In this document: positions 19,735 through 28,714 of the stretch, in pieces
How the letters are laid out: each line of letters starts with the position of its first letter
Numbering within the stretch: the stretch's first letter is position 1
Source of the DNA: Maricaulis salignorans
GTDB lineage: Bacteria > Pseudomonadota > Alphaproteobacteria > Caulobacterales > Aquidulcibacteraceae
Direction: 5' to 3'
Length of the DNA stretch: 64,000 bases
Assembly: GCA_945891505.1 (NCBI GenBank)
Contig: CAMDDL010000011.1
Coordinates: 1-64,000, forward strand
The notes under the pieces: model-generated
Databases searched by the model: none
The model's input: only the letters and a program-made list of their open reading frames with translations
What the model was told of the DNA's origin: nothing
Program-made: the position numbers and the translations under genes

Positions 19735-20525
19735 TGGGTCAGAAGGTCAATCCAATCAGCATGCGTCTGGGCATTAACCGGACGTGGGACAGCCGCTGGT
19801 ATGCCAACACAGGCGAATATGCGAAGCTTCTTCATGAAGACATCGCGGTTCGCGCTTTCTTGAAAAAGAAGCTGAAGCAAGCTGGTGTGTCGCGCATCGT
19901 GATCGAGCGCCCACACAAGAAGTGCCGCGTGACGGTTTATACAGCGCGTCCAGGCATTGTTATCGGTAAAAAAGGCGAAGACATTCAAAAGCTTCGTAAG
20001 GATCTGACCGGGATCGTTAAGGACGCGGAAGTGTTCTTGAACTTGGTCGAAATCCGCAAGCCAGAGCTCGATGCAACCTTGGTTGCTGAAAGCGTTGCCC
20101 AACAGCTCGAACGTCGCGTGGCTTTCCGCCGTGCGATGAAGCGCGCGATGCAATCTTCCATGCGCATGGGCGCTGGCGGGATCCGCATCACCGTTGCTGG
20201 TCGTTTGGGCGGTGCTGAAATCGCGCGGACCGAATGGTATCGTGAAGGCCGCGTGCCTTTGCACACCTTGCGGGCTGACGTTGATTATGGCGTCGCAGAA
20301 GCCACCACGGCTTATGGAATCATCGGCATCAAATGTTGGGTTTTCAAAGGCGAAATCTTTGAGCGTGACCCAATGGCTCAAGACAAGCGTGCAGCTGAAG
20401 TGGGTGACGCACGTCCCCGCCGCGACAATGATCGTGAAGATCGTCGTCCACGCAATGATCGCAACGATCGTGACAACCGTGGCCGTGGCCGTGGTCGTGG
20501 CGACGCGGCTCAAGCTGGCGCGTAA
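19734..20525 (+). CDS. rpsC: 30S ribosomal protein S3, with Arg/Asp-rich C-terminal tail
   Basis: The protein has 263 residues. The N-terminal KH-2 domain holds the GxxG-type loop VIGKKGEDI, and the C-terminal domain has [21 protein letters not shown]3 contributes to mRNA helicase activity at the entry tunnel. After about residue 222 comes a tail rich in Arg, Asp, Asn and Gly ([19 protein letters not shown]), absent from E. coli S3 (233 residues) but similar tails occur in alphaproteobacteria. Confidence 0.97.
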   Translation: MGQKVNPISMRLGINRTWDSRWYANTGEYAKLLHEDIAVRAFLKKKLKQAGVSRIVIERPHKKCRVTVYTARPGIVIGKKGEDIQKLRKDLTGIVKDAEVFLNLVEIRKPELDATLVAESVAQQLERRVAFRRAMKRAMQSSMRMGAGGIRITVAGRLGGAEIARTEWYREGRVPLHTLRADVDYGVAEATTAYGIIGIKCWVFKGEIFERDPMAQDKRAAEVGDARPRRDNDREDRRPRNDRNDRDNRGRGRGRGDAAQAGA

Positions 20526-20540
20526 GGGAGGAACTGAAAC

Positions 20541-20963
20541 ATGTTGTCACCTAAACGTACCCGCTTCCGCAAGCAGTTCAAAGGCCGCATCCATGGTGCT
20601 GCGACCGGCGGGGCTACCCTGTCGTTCGGCATGTATGGCTTGAAGGCTTTGGCACCTGAGCGCGTCACTGCTCGTCAGATCGAAGCTTGCCGTCGTGCCA
20701 TCACGCGTCAAATGAAGCGTCAAGGAAAAGTCTGGATCCGTATTTATCCAGACGTGCCAGTGTCCAAGAAGCCAAACGAAGTTCGGATGGGTAAGGGCAA
20801 GGGTTCACCAGAATTTTGGGCCGCACGGGTTAAGCCTGGTCGGATCATGTTCGAAATCGACGGTGTTGCACAAGAGATTGCAGAAGAAGCGTTGCGCTTA
20901 GGCGCTGCTAAGCTGCCAATCGCGTGCAAGATCATTTCACGTGCCGACTTCGGTCTGGCGTAA
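20541..20963 (+). CDS. rplP: 50S ribosomal protein L16
   Basis: The 140-residue L16 is full length: [54 protein letters not shown]. It sits in the A-site region of the 50S subunit. Ribosome-binding GGGAGG is visible 11-16 bases upstream. The rpmC start follows within 14 bases. Confidence 0.97.
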   Translation: MLSPKRTRFRKQFKGRIHGAATGGATLSFGMYGLKALAPERVTARQIEACRRAITRQMKRQGKVWIRIYPDVPVSKKPNEVRMGKGKGSPEFWAARVKPGRIMFEIDGVAQEIAEEALRLGAAKLPIACKIISRADFGLA

Positions 20964-20976
20964 GGGAGCGTCCACT

Positions 20977-21177
20977 ATGAAAGCCGCTAACGCGCGGGCT
21001 TTGACGCCCGACCAATTGCAAGAAGAGCTGCTCAAGCTGAAAAAAGAGCAATTCAACTTGCGTTTCCAACGTGCGACAGGTCAACTTGAAAAGACCCATC
21101 GCATCAACCAGGTCCGCAAGGACATCGCGCTCGTCAAGACGATGATGCGCGAGAAGACCACAGCAACGGCTGTTTAA
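20977..21177 (+). CDS. rpmC: 50S ribosomal protein L29
   Basis: The 66-residue L29 has two helices in a hairpin: [20 protein letters not shown] and [17 protein letters not shown]. It binds near the tunnel exit beside L23. The ATG at 20977 follows GGGAG by 9 bases; the open frame begins earlier, inside rplP. Next gene rpsQ, 10 bases on. Confidence 0.95.
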   Translation: MKAANARALTPDQLQEELLKLKKEQFNLRFQRATGQLEKTHRINQVRKDIALVKTMMREKTTATAV

Positions 21178-21187
21178 GGAGTAATCG

Positions 21188-21427
21188 ATGCCAAAGCGTA
21201 TGATGCAGGGCGTCGTGGTGAGCGACAAAGGCGATAAGTCCATCGTCGTGAAGGTTGAACGGACCTTTCTTCACCCAGTCCTTAAAAAGACGGTGCGCCG
21301 CTCGAAGCGCTACCATGCCCATGATGACGCAAATGCGTACAAAACGGGTGAGGTCGTGCAGATCCAGGAATGCCCGCCTAAGTCCAAACTGAAGCGGTGG
21401 GAAGTGATTGGTCGCGTCGGCAGCTAG
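21188..21427 (+). CDS. rpsQ: 30S ribosomal protein S17
   Basis: The 79-residue OB-fold protein has [38 protein letters not shown] and [14 protein letters not shown]. It binds 16S rRNA helix 11 early in assembly. It ends the first dense part of the operon; a 36-base gap precedes rplN. Confidence 0.97.
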   Translation: MPKRMMQGVVVSDKGDKSIVVKVERTFLHPVLKKTVRRSKRYHAHDDANAYKTGEVVQIQECPPKSKLKRWEVIGRVGS

Positions 21428-21463
21428 TGCTGTCCGATACGGGCTAATAGAAGAGGATCGAAT

Positions 21464-21832
21464 ATGATTCAGATGCAAACAAATCTGGATGTCGCGGACA
21501 ATTCCGGGGCTCGTCGCGTCATGTGCATTAAAGTACTTGGCGGTTCGAAGCGTCGTTATGCGTCCGTCGGCGACGTGATTGTTGTCTCCATTAAAGAGGC
21601 AATTCCACGTGGCCGCGTGAAGAAGGGTGACGTCCGTAAGGCCGTTGTCGTTCGCGTCGCAAAGGACATCAAGCGTAAAGACGGCTCCACCATCCGGTTC
21701 GACCGGAGTGCAGCTGTACTCGTGAATAACTCGCATGAGCCTATTGGCACCCGGATCTTTGGACCGGTTCCGCGCGAACTCCGCGCTAAGAACCACATGA
21801 AGATCATTTCGTTGGCTCCGGAGGTACTCTAG
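21464..21832 (+). CDS. rplN: 50S ribosomal protein L14
   Basis: The 122-residue L14 is exactly family length: [55 protein letters not shown]. It forms an intersubunit bridge. It is separated by 1 base from rplX. Confidence 0.98.
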   Translation: MIQMQTNLDVADNSGARRVMCIKVLGGSKRRYASVGDVIVVSIKEAIPRGRVKKGDVRKAVVVRVAKDIKRKDGSTIRFDRSAAVLVNNSHEPIGTRIFGPVPRELRAKNHMKIISLAPEVL

Positions 21833-21833
21833 G

Positions 21834-22154
21834 ATGGCTGCGAAACTCAAAAAGGGTGACAAGGTCGTTGTCCTGACGGGCAAGGATAAGGGCAAGACTG
21901 GTGAAGTGGTCAAAGTTCTCCCCAAGGAAAACCGTTTGGTTGTCCAGGGCGTGAATATGGTCAAAAAGCACCAGAAGCAGACCCAAGCCCAAGAAGCTGG
22001 CATTCGTTCGTTTGAGGCTCCGCTTCAAATCAGCAACGTTGCTTACATGGACCCTACGGATGGCAAGCCAACCCGGGTCGGTTTCAAAACCTTGGATGAC
22101 GGCCGTAAAGTCCGTGTTGCCAAGCGTTCTGGGGAGGTGATCGGCGATGTCTGA
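21834..22154 (+). CDS. rplX: 50S ribosomal protein L24
   Basis: The 106-residue L24 has the KOW motif [20 protein letters not shown] near its start and [26 protein letters not shown] further on. It is an assembly-initiator protein of the 50S subunit. Its 3' end overlaps the rplE start by 8 bases. Confidence 0.97.
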   Translation: MAAKLKKGDKVVVLTGKDKGKTGEVVKVLPKENRLVVQGVNMVKKHQKQTQAQEAGIRSFEAPLQISNVAYMDPTDGKPTRVGFKTLDDGRKVRVAKRSGEVIGDV

Positions 22155-22707
22155 GACCCAAACTTATAAAGCCCGTCTGAAGACCGAGTATAACGAGCGC
22201 ATCCGCGCCGCGATGCAAGAGAAATTCAGCTATACCAATTCCATGCAGATTCCACGTCTCGATAAGATCGTGATCAACATGGGTGTTGGTGAATCCGTTG
22301 CAGACAGCAAGAAGATGCAGTCGGCTTTGGCTGCTTTGAGTGCGATTGCTGGCCAAAAGCCAGTCACCACCAAAGCCCGTAAGTCGATCGCTGGTTTCAA
22401 GCTGCGTGAAGGCATGGCAGTTGGCGCGAAGGTTACCTTGCGCGCAGAACGCATGTACGAATTCCTCGACCGCCTGATCACCATCGCGCTTCCGCGCGTG
22501 AAGGATTTCCGCGGTCTTAACGGCAAGTCGTTTGACGGCCGTGGGAATTACGCCATGGGCCTCAAGGAGCACCTTGTGTTCCCGGAAATCAACTATGATC
22601 AGGTCGACCAGATCTGGGGCATGGACATCATCGTCTGTACGACGGCTCGCACGAATGAAGAAGCGAAAGCCCTTCTTTCAGAGTTCAACTTCCCATTCCG
22701 GAACTGA
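22147..22707 (+). CDS. rplE: 50S ribosomal protein L5
   Basis: The 186-residue L5 has [40 protein letters not shown] and [18 protein letters not shown]. It binds 5S rRNA in the central protuberance. The overlap with rplX indicates translational coupling. rpsN starts 5 bases after the stop. Confidence 0.98.
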   Translation: MSETQTYKARLKTEYNERIRAAMQEKFSYTNSMQIPRLDKIVINMGVGESVADSKKMQSALAALSAIAGQKPVTTKARKSIAGFKLREGMAVGAKVTLRAERMYEFLDRLITIALPRVKDFRGLNGKSFDGRGNYAMGLKEHLVFPEINYDQVDQIWGMDIIVCTTARTNEEAKALLSEFNFPFRN

Positions 22708-22711
22708 TATC

Positions 22712-23017
22712 ATGGCGAAGAAAAGTGCTATCAACCGCAATGACCACCGTAAGGCTCTGGTGAAGAAATTCTCGGCTAAACGCGCGCGCCTCAAGGCAAT
22801 CGCGACCGATGAAAATCTGCCACTGGAAGATCGCTTTGCGGCTCGTTTGAAGCTGGCGGAGCTTCCGCGCAACTCGGCCGAAAACCGTGTTCGCAATCGC
22901 TGCGAGGTGACAGGTCGTCCCCGCGCATTCTATCGTAAGCTCCGCATGTCGCGGATTGCGCTGCGTGACCTCGCGTCCGCTGGCATGATCCCCGGCATGA
23001 CAAAAGCTAGCTGGTAA
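22712..23017 (+). CDS. rpsN: 30S ribosomal protein S14 (zinc-independent type)
   Basis: The 101-residue S14 is of the long C- type: [50 protein letters not shown]. Only one cysteine remains (in NRCEVTG), so no CxxC zinc knuckle is present. The ATG at 22712 gives the normal length; the frame stays open upstream within rplE. Confidence 0.96.
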   Translation: MAKKSAINRNDHRKALVKKFSAKRARLKAIATDENLPLEDRFAARLKLAELPRNSAENRVRNRCEVTGRPRAFYRKLRMSRIALRDLASAGMIPGMTKASW

Positions 23018-23029
23018 GGGAGGGTTGTC

Positions 23030-23425
23030 ATGCAAGTGAACGATCCCGTCGGCGACATGCTCACTCGGATCCGCAATGCTCAAATGCGGAACCGGTCGAC
23101 TGTCACCACCCCAAAATCCACATTGCGTGCCCGCGTCCTCGATGTTCTCGTCGGCGAAGGTTACATCCGTGGTTATGGGGATATCGAAATCAACGGCAAG
23201 ATTGAGTTGGAAATCCAGCTTAAGTATTTTGACGGTGCGCCCGTGATCGATACGATCAAGCGCATTTCGAAGCCTGGCCGTCGTGTTTATTCCTCTGTGA
23301 AGGACCTTCCGCTCGTGCGTAACGGTCTGGGTATCGCCATCCTCTCCACGCCTAAGGGTGTGATGTCGGATGCGGCTGCTCGGGCTAATAACGTCGGCGG
23401 CGAGATCCTCGCGCACGTCTACTAA
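23030..23425 (+). CDS. rpsH: 30S ribosomal protein S8
   Basis: The 131-residue S8 contains [37 protein letters not shown] and [10 protein letters not shown]. It binds 16S helix 21; in E. coli it also regulates the spc operon by binding the rplE region. GGGAGG precedes the ATG by 6 bases. Confidence 0.97.
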   Translation: MQVNDPVGDMLTRIRNAQMRNRSTVTTPKSTLRARVLDVLVGEGYIRGYGDIEINGKIELEIQLKYFDGAPVIDTIKRISKPGRRVYSSVKDLPLVRNGLGIAILSTPKGVMSDAAARANNVGGEILAHVY

Positions 23426-23436
23426 GGGAGCCGAGA

Positions 23437-23967
23437 ATGTCACGTATCGGCAAACAACCTGTCGCTCTAGCTGGTGCCACCGTCACGATCGACGGCGACA
23501 TCATCAAAGCAAAAGGTCCACAAGGCGAATTGTCTTTCAAGGTGCACGAGCAAGTCTCGGTTACCATTGAAGGCGGCGTCATCGTGGTAACCCCTAAGAA
23601 TGACTCGAAACTGGCTCGCTCCTTGTGGGGCATGTCGCGCTCGATGATCGCAAACATGGTTGAAGGCGTCACCAAGGGCTTTGAGCGTACGCTCGAACTC
23701 GTCGGCGTTGGCTATCGTGCTGCGTTGGCGGGCAAAGATCTTGAATTGTCGCTCGGCTATTCACACCCAATCGTCTACAAAGCACCAGCTGGTGTGACGT
23801 TTGTGGTGCCAAAGCCAACCGAAATCAGAATCAGCGGCAAAGACAAGCAAGAGCTGGGTCAAATTTGCTCGGAAATTCGCAAGTACCGTCCACCTGAGCC
23901 TTATAAGGGCAAAGGCGTTCGTTATGCTGGCGAAACCGTCCGTCGCAAGGAAGGCAAGAAGAAATAA
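23437..23967 (+). CDS. rplF: 50S ribosomal protein L6
   Basis: The 176-residue L6 has [40 protein letters not shown] and the terminal [20 protein letters not shown]. It sits near the GTPase centre. Its stop shares bases with the rplR start (TAATG). Confidence 0.97.
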   Translation: MSRIGKQPVALAGATVTIDGDIIKAKGPQGELSFKVHEQVSVTIEGGVIVVTPKNDSKLARSLWGMSRSMIANMVEGVTKGFERTLELVGVGYRAALAGKDLELSLGYSHPIVYKAPAGVTFVVPKPTEIRISGKDKQELGQICSEIRKYRPPEPYKGKGVRYAGETVRRKEGKKK

Positions 23968-24323
23968 TGCCATCTTCATTAGCATTAAAGACCAAGCGCA
24001 CAATTCGTACGCGCTCCCGTCTTCGGGCTTTGGCCAACGGCCGTTTGCGGCTTTCGGTTCATCGCTCGTCCAAAAATATTTCCGCACAAATCATCGACGA
24101 CGCCAAGGGTGTTACGCTGGTTTCGGCTTCGTCTTTGGAGGCCGCTTTGCGTGCCGCTGAAGGTCAAAAGCTGGACGACGCAGTCGCCGTTGGAAAATTG
24201 CTGGCTGAGCGCGCCATTGAAAAGGGCGTAAAGCAAGTGATTTTCGACCGTGGTGGTTATTTGTATCATGGGCGCGTCAAAGCGCTCGCCGACGCCGCGC
24301 GTGAAGCCGGCCTTGAGTTCTAA
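23967..24323 (+). CDS. rplR: 50S ribosomal protein L18
   Basis: The 118-residue L18 has [40 protein letters not shown] and a C-terminal GLEF. It binds 5S rRNA with L5. Translation is coupled to rplF by overlapping codons. Confidence 0.97.
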   Translation: MPSSLALKTKRTIRTRSRLRALANGRLRLSVHRSSKNISAQIIDDAKGVTLVSASSLEAALRAAEGQKLDDAVAVGKLLAERAIEKGVKQVIFDRGGYLYHGRVKALADAAREAGLEF

Positions 24324-24335
24324 GGAGTAGATCTG

Positions 24336-24902
24336 ATGGCTCGCAGGCCGGAACGTGAACAAAAGAACGAAGAGCGCGATAGCGAATTCGTAGACCGTCT
24401 CGTCGCGATTAACCGCGTCGCGAAGGTTGTGAAGGGTGGTAAGAACTTTGGTTTTGCCGCTCTGGTCGTCGTCGGTGACGAAAAGGGTCGTGCAGGTTTC
24501 GGCAAGGGCAAAGCCCGTGAAGTGCCTGAAGCAATCCGTAAAGCAACCGAAGAAGCTAAGCGCCGCATGCAGCGTATCCCGCTGCGCGAAGGCCGCACCT
24601 TGCATCACAACGCCGCTGGGCGTTGGGGTGCTGGTAAAGTGATCGTCCGCTCGGCCCCTCCAGGGACCGGCTTGATCGCTGGTGGTCCAATGCGGGCTGT
24701 GTTTGAAGTGTTGGGCATTAAGGACGTGGTTTCCAAGTCCTTGGGTTCGTCCAATCCTTACAACATGGTGCGCGCAACATTTGACGCTTTGGGCGAGCAA
24801 ATTTCGCCCCGTCAGGTCGCCAACAAGCGCAACTTGAAAGTCGCTGACGTTCTGGTTCGTCGTAAAGACGGTGCCAGCGGCGTCGAAGGCTCGGAGGGCT
24901 AA
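24336..24902 (+). CDS. rpsE: 30S ribosomal protein S5
   Basis: The 188-residue S5 has the N-terminal double-stranded RNA-binding-like domain ([36 protein letters not shown]) and the C-terminal [20 protein letters not shown]. It guards decoding accuracy. Ribosome-binding AAGGAG is visible upstream. Confidence 0.97.
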   Translation: MARRPEREQKNEERDSEFVDRLVAINRVAKVVKGGKNFGFAALVVVGDEKGRAGFGKGKAREVPEAIRKATEEAKRRMQRIPLREGRTLHHNAAGRWGAGKVIVRSAPPGTGLIAGGPMRAVFEVLGIKDVVSKSLGSSNPYNMVRATFDALGEQISPRQVANKRNLKVADVLVRRKDGASGVEGSEG

Positions 24903-24904
24903 TC

Positions 24905-25090
24905 GTGGCTGTTGTTGTTGTTAAACAAACGGGTTCGCCCATTCGTCGTCGCTTCGACCAGCGGGAAACCCTGGTCGGGCTTGGCCTGAACAAAATGAAC
25001 AAGGTTCGTGAACTTGAAGATACACCTGCTGTCCGCGGGATGATCGCCAAGGTTGCGCATTTGGTTCAAGTCGTGGAGGAGCGCGCGTAA
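24905..25090 (+). CDS. rpmD: 50S ribosomal protein L30
   Basis: The 61-residue L30 has [40 protein letters not shown] and ends in HLVQVVEE. It is the short bacterial form. The start is GTG-proximal: the ATG-equivalent at 24905 is GTG, two bases after the rpsE stop. Confidence 0.95.
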   Translation: MAVVVVKQTGSPIRRRFDQRETLVGLGLNKMNKVRELEDTPAVRGMIAKVAHLVQVVEERA

Positions 25091-25108
25091 GCGTGCTTTA
25101 GGAACACC

Positions 25109-25594
25109 ATGAAACTGAATGAATTGTCCGACAACGAAGGCGCAACCAAGGCCCGCATGCGGGTTGGTCGCGGTGTTGGTTCGGGTAAAGGCAAGACTTC
25201 CGGTCGCGGTGTCAAAGGTCAAAAGTCGCGTCGCGGCGTTTCGATCAATGGCTTCGAAGGCGGTCAAATGCCAATCCATATGCGCGTGCCAAAGCGTGGC
25301 TTTAACGCCCGCTGCAGCAAGGACCATGCTTGGGTCAACTTGGGCCTTCTGGCCAAGGCGATCGCAGCAGGGCGCTTGGACGCTGGCAAACCAATCGATG
25401 AAGCAGCCTTGGTTGCTTCTGGTTTGGTGCGTCGCGTTCGCGATGGCGTGCGGATCCTGAACAAGGGTGAGATCGGCGGTAAAGTTGAACTCATCGTGAC
25501 TGGCGCGTCAGCGGCTGCAGTCGCAGCAATTGAAGCTGCTGGTGGCACAATCACCCTAACCGGCAAGGTCAAAGCTGAGAAGCAAGCAGCCTGA
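25109..25594 (+). CDS. rplO: 50S ribosomal protein L15
   Basis: The 161-residue L15 has an N-terminal Gly/Arg-rich extension ([20 protein letters not shown]) followed by [20 protein letters not shown] and a C-terminal domain ending [13 protein letters not shown]. It assembles late in the 50S subunit. Two hairpins with T-runs separate it from secY. Confidence 0.97.
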   Translation: MKLNELSDNEGATKARMRVGRGVGSGKGKTSGRGVKGQKSRRGVSINGFEGGQMPIHMRVPKRGFNARCSKDHAWVNLGLLAKAIAAGRLDAGKPIDEAALVASGLVRRVRDGVRILNKGEIGGKVELIVTGASAAAVAAIEAAGGTITLTGKVKAEKQAA

Positions 25595-25611
25595 GCCCTT
25601 GAGGTCTGATG

Positions 25612-25647
25612 CGCAATCCCCGATATGGGGGTTGCGTACCTCTTTTT
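25612..25647 (+). terminator. Stem-loop 1 between rplO and secY
   Basis: CGCAATCCCC (25612-25621) pairs with GGGGGTTGCG (25627-25636) over 10 bp with one G-T pair and a GATAT loop. A T-rich tail TACCTCTTTTT follows. It resembles an intrinsic terminator or attenuator with an offset T-run. Confidence 0.5.
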
Positions 25648-25648
25648 G

Positions 25649-25683
25649 GCGCGCCAGGCGGATATCCGCTTAGGCGCGCTTTT
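25649..25683 (+). terminator. Stem-loop 2 between rplO and secY
   Basis: GCGCGCC (25649-25655) pairs with GGCGCGC (25673-25679). Within it GCGG and CCGC flank an ATAT loop, giving an almost continuous stem. TTTTC follows, and the secY start is 24 bases further. Together with stem-loop 1 it can partly terminate transcription before secY. Confidence 0.5.
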
Positions 25684-25707
25684 CATTTTTGGAAAGCACC
25701 ACGTTCC

Positions 25708-27075
25708 ATGGCTTCAGCAGCCGAGCAACTTGCCCGTAATTTGAACTTCGCTTCCTTTGCGAAGGCCAAAGATCTGCATGCGCGGATCATTTTCACCGTT
25801 GTCGCTTTGATCTGTTACCGCCTCGGGACCTTTATCCCGATCCCCGGCATTGACGTCGAAGCTTTTGCCCGCGCCTTCTCGCAAGCGCAGCAGGGCATTT
25901 TGGGCATGGCCAACATGTTCTCCGGTGGTGCGGTAGAACGCTTGGCAGTGTTTGCCCTTAACGTGATGCCCTATATTTCGGCCTCCATCATCATCCAATT
26001 GCTCTCGTCCTTCCCGGGCCGATTGGAGCAGATGAAAAAGGAAGGTGAAGCTGGGCGCGCGCAACTCAATCAATACACGCGTTATTTGACCGTTGCGTTA
26101 GCCATCGCGCAATCGGCGACGATTGCGAATGGTTTGGCGAGTTCGCCCGGTGTTGTGATTGATCCAGGCCCAATGTTTATCGCTTCAACCATCATCACCT
26201 TGACGGGTGGCACGATGTTGTTGATGTGGATTGGTGAGCAAATTACCGCTCGTGGTATCGGTAATGGCGTCTCCTTGATCATTTTTGCAGGTATTGTCGC
26301 CGAAGTGCCCAAGGCCATTTTCCGCGCTTTGACCTTGGCCCAAGAGGGCTCGATCTCGGGTTTTGCGATTCTGGCCCTTGTGGTGATTTTGACCGGTGCC
26401 ATCGTGTTGATCGTGTTTGTAGAGCGCTCACAGCGCCGCATCGTCGTGCAATATCCCAAGCGCCAAGTCGGCAACAAAATGACAACGGGGGAGCAATCCT
26501 TCTTGCCTCTCAAGATCAATACTGCAGGCGTGATCCCACCGATCTTCGCTTCGTCGCTGTTGTTGTTGCCTGCAACGATGGCTGGTTTTCTGGCTAGCGG
26601 GCAATTGCCGGAAAATGCGCCAGACTGGCGGGTTATCCTGCAAGAGGGGATCAGAACCACAGCAGGCCTGCTCGCGCACGGACAGCCTTTGTTTATCCTG
26701 TTGTTTGGCTTGCTGATCCTGTTCTTCTGCTTTTTCTACACGTCCGTTGTGTTCAATACCGAAGAGACGGCAGACAATTTGCGCAAGCAGGGTGGCTTCT
26801 TGCCGGGTATTCGTCCCGGTGCGAAAACAGCCGATTACTTGGATATGGTGATGAGCCGCTTGACCTTGATCGGTGCGATCTATCTGGTGATCGTCTGTCT
26901 TGTCCCTGAAATTGTCAGCTCGCAGTTTGGCATGCAATTTTATCTGGGTGGGACATCGTTGCTCATTGTCGTCTCGGTAACAATTGATACGGTGGCGCAA
27001 ATTCAATCTCACATGCTGGCACATCAGTATGAGGGCATGATCAAAAGGTCGAAGCTAAAAGGGCGTGGACGGTAA
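25708..27075 (+). CDS. secY: Preprotein translocase subunit SecY
   Basis: The 455-residue protein has ten predicted membrane helices and forms the protein-conducting channel with SecE and SecG. Conserved features are RLGTFIPIPGID in helix 1, the plug region around FSGGAVERLAVFALNVMPYI, and QRRIVVQYPKRQVG in the cytosolic loop. The ATG at 25708 (MASAAEQLARNLNFASF) is chosen; the frame is open back to 25609 but that part contains the hairpins. It shares the cluster with adk, 40 bases downstream. Confidence 0.97.
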   Translation: MASAAEQLARNLNFASFAKAKDLHARIIFTVVALICYRLGTFIPIPGIDVEAFARAFSQAQQGILGMANMFSGGAVERLAVFALNVMPYISASIIIQLLSSFPGRLEQMKKEGEAGRAQLNQYTRYLTVALAIAQSATIANGLASSPGVVIDPGPMFIASTIITLTGGTMLLMWIGEQITARGIGNGVSLIIFAGIVAEVPKAIFRALTLAQEGSISGFAILALVVILTGAIVLIVFVERSQRRIVVQYPKRQVGNKMTTGEQSFLPLKINTAGVIPPIFASSLLLLPATMAGFLASGQLPENAPDWRVILQEGIRTTAGLLAHGQPLFILLFGLLILFFCFFYTSVVFNTEETADNLRKQGGFLPGIRPGAKTADYLDMVMSRLTLIGAIYLVIVCLVPEIVSSQFGMQFYLGGTSLLIVVSVTIDTVAQIQSHMLAHQYEGMIKRSKLKGRGR

Positions 27076-27115
27076 GTTCTAAAGCCTAAGCTCGATCCCA
27101 AAGGGGGAAACTAAG

Positions 27116-27685
27116 ATGATGAATTTGATCATGTTCGGCCCTCCTGGGGCGGGAAAGGGCACACAAGCAAAGCGCTTGGTCGAGGGGCGGGGCTTCGTCC
27201 AGCTGTCGACCGGTGACATGCTGCGCGCTGCCCGTGCATCGGGCTCTGAGTTGGGACAGCGCGTTGCCGCAGTGATGGATTCGGGCGCGCTCGTTTCCGA
27301 TGAAATCGTCATTGAACTGATTGATGATCAGATCACCAAGAATCCCGGCGTTGCAGGCTTCATCTATGACGGGTTCCCGCGCACGACCGCGCAGGCCGTA
27401 GCCCTAGATGGCCTATTAGCTTCACGTGATCAGCGGATTGATTTGGTTATCCGTTTGGTGGTCGATGATGAAGAGCTGTTGGCGCGCATCACCAAGCGGT
27501 TTGAAGATCAGGGCCGCTCTGACGATAATCCTGAGACCTTCGTCAAACGCTTGGCAGCCTATAACACCCAAACCGCGCCGCTTTTGCCATTCTATGGCGA
27601 CCGGGGCGCGTTGCGCGAAGTCGACGGCATGGCCAGCATGGACGCTGTTGCTTCCGCCATTGATACGGCGCTGGCTGGGCTGTAA
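27116..27685 (+). CDS. adk: Adenylate kinase
   Basis: The 189-residue enzyme interconverts ATP, ADP and AMP. The P-loop is FGPPGAGKGTQA and the AMP-site motif YDGFPRT. The LID is the short type (KRFEDQGRSDDNPETF), without zinc cysteines. Two adjacent in-frame ATGs (27116, 27119) exist; AAGGGGGAAA precedes them. In most bacteria rpsM would follow directly, but here a toxin-antitoxin pair on the other strand intervenes. Confidence 0.96.
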   Translation: MMNLIMFGPPGAGKGTQAKRLVEGRGFVQLSTGDMLRAARASGSELGQRVAAVMDSGALVSDEIVIELIDDQITKNPGVAGFIYDGFPRTTAQAVALDGLLASRDQRIDLVIRLVVDDEELLARITKRFEDQGRSDDNPETFVKRLAAYNTQTAPLLPFYGDRGALREVDGMASMDAVASAIDTALAGL

Positions 27686-27688
27686 GGC

Positions 27689-28006
27689 TCATCGAGCAGG
27701 CTGGCGGGCCGTTTCTTCGCCACCAGAGGATTCGACCGACAACTGCAATCCCAAAGATTTCAAGACAGCCAATGTTGATTTCAGCGTCGGATTGCCCTGC
27801 TTGCTGTAGGATCGGTAGAGCTGTTCGCGAGATAGGCCGGTTTCCTGCGCTAGATTGGACATGCCTTGAGCACGCGCGATTACGCCAATAGCATGTGCAA
27901 TATACGCCGCATCTTGGGTCTTTAAGGCCTCGGTTAGGAAGATCGCGATTGCCTCAGGACTGTCGAGATCTTCCGCAGGATCATAAGAGCTAAGGGTTTC
28001 TGTCAT
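27689..28006 (-). CDS. HigA-type antitoxin (addiction module antidote, TIGR02684-like)
   Basis: The 105-residue protein consists of an N-terminal tail (SYDPAEDLDSPEAIAIFLTE) and a helix-turn-helix (IGVIARAQGMSNLAQETGLS, REQLYRSYSKQGNP) typical of the antidotes that pair with RelE/ParE-like killer proteins. The ATG at 28006 is chosen because GGAG lies 8 bases upstream inside the toxin gene's end; an in-frame GTG at 28015 is also possible. It follows the toxin gene by 1 base, with toxin first and antitoxin second, the higBA order. Its 3' end is 3 bases from the adk stop. Confidence 0.85.
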   Translation of the reverse strand: MTETLSSYDPAEDLDSPEAIAIFLTEALKTQDAAYIAHAIGVIARAQGMSNLAQETGLSREQLYRSYSKQGNPTLKSTLAVLKSLGLQLSVESSGGEETARQPAR

Positions 28007-28007
28007 T

Positions 28008-28307
28008 TTACGCACTCCAATTGGCCGCCATCTTTATGGCTGCTTTGATGTCGCGGTCTTGGCTAGACTTATCGCCGCCCTGCAACAGGATGATCCAAGT
28101 TCTTCCATGCCTCATGAAATACACACGAATACCAGCTCCGTAATGTATTCTGAGCTCATAAATGTTAGGCGCTACTCGCTTCGTATCGCCTTCAAGGCCG
28201 AAAGCCAATCTATCCAGTCTTGAGGCGAGGATAGCCTTTAGCTTCGAATCCTTCAGTCCGGCCCGCCACTTTTGGAACGTCGTGGTTTGCTTTAGCGTTA
28301 GCTCCAT
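28008..28307 (-). CDS. RelE/HigB-type toxin (addiction module killer protein, TIGR02683-like)
   Basis: The 99-residue protein has the RelE-superfamily fold signature LKDSKLKAILASRLDRLAFG, VAPNIYELRIHYGAGIRVYF and IILLQGGDKSSQDRDIKAA. Family members cleave mRNA on the ribosome; here that is inferred. The gene has no Shine-Dalgarno site, and its -10 lies so close to the ATG that the transcript would be nearly leaderless. The pair sits on the opposite strand inside the ribosomal cluster, between adk and rpsM. Confidence 0.88.
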   Translation of the reverse strand: MELTLKQTTTFQKWRAGLKDSKLKAILASRLDRLAFGLEGDTKRVAPNIYELRIHYGAGIRVYFMRHGRTWIILLQGGDKSSQDRDIKAAIKMAANWSA

Positions 28308-28315
28308 GCAAGTAG

Positions 28316-28341
28316 TTTATAGACGACACACAAGAAGTCAA
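28316..28341 (-). promoter_or_regulatory. Promoter of the HigBA-type operon, near-leaderless
   Basis: On the reverse strand TTGACT (28341-28336) is followed by TATAAA (28321-28316) after 14 bases, or by TAAACT after 16. Transcription would start about 2 bases before the toxin ATG at 28307. No ribosome-binding site fits between. Confidence 0.45.
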
Positions 28342-28512
28342 GTTTTGGTCTCGAAAGAAGTTGGAAATTGAGCTGGAACTGAGGTAGGATTGATCCGACG
28401 GTCAAGCGAAGGCTTGGACCACTCGGAGGCTGAGGCTTATCCCAAGAGCAATAAGGGGTGATAGCCCCCAGAAATGCGCGCTAGACAATGCTAATGTTTT
28501 CAGCGCGAAGCG

Positions 28513-28541
28513 TTGACTTACGTATGGCATCGCATTAACAA
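28513..28541 (+). promoter_or_regulatory. Candidate promoter of the rpsM-rpsK-rpoA-rplQ operon
   Basis: TTGACT (28513-28518) matches five of six -35 bases; after a 17-base spacer lies TAACAA (28536-28541), a weak -10. An own promoter is expected because the toxin-antitoxin insert on the other strand separates rpsM from adk. Confidence 0.35.
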
Positions 28542-28558
28542 GCGCTCTTCCGTTAAAG

Positions 28559-28604
28559 GACGCATGCCAACCGACCGGGACGACCGGCTGGTTGGTTATG
28601 CGTC
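28559..28604 (+). promoter_or_regulatory. Large stem-loop in the rpsM leader
   Basis: GACGCAT pairs with ATGCGTC, CCAACC with GGTTGG and CCGG with CCGG around a GACGA loop, interrupted by small mismatches. The whole 46-base element forms one long hairpin 111 bases before rpsM. No T-run follows directly (GTTTTGCG). It could be a leader regulatory structure or a partial terminator. Confidence 0.5.
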
Positions 28605-28714
28605 GTTTTGCGCACCTCTTGGTTTGTTCCTTAAAAAACAGACCTTAAAACAATAGATTGACCGCACGGCGCAGATCCTCCGCAAGGGGGTGGGGCTGTG
28701 AATGGAGAGACAAA

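Larger units (their letters stand above)
28308..28714 (+). other. Gene-free region between the toxin gene and rpsM
   Basis: No gene was seen. It holds the divergent toxin promoter (28316-28341), minor hairpins (for example GGGG-TGATAG-CCCC near 28455-28470), a candidate rpsM promoter (28513-28541), a large stem-loop (28559-28604) and the rpsM ribosome-binding site GGAG at 28704-28707. Confidence 0.6.

Noticed and set aside
19497-20513. 338-codon reverse-strand frame opposite rplV and rpsC
   Set aside because: Antisense shadow of ribosomal genes; low-complexity Thr/Ala/Val start.
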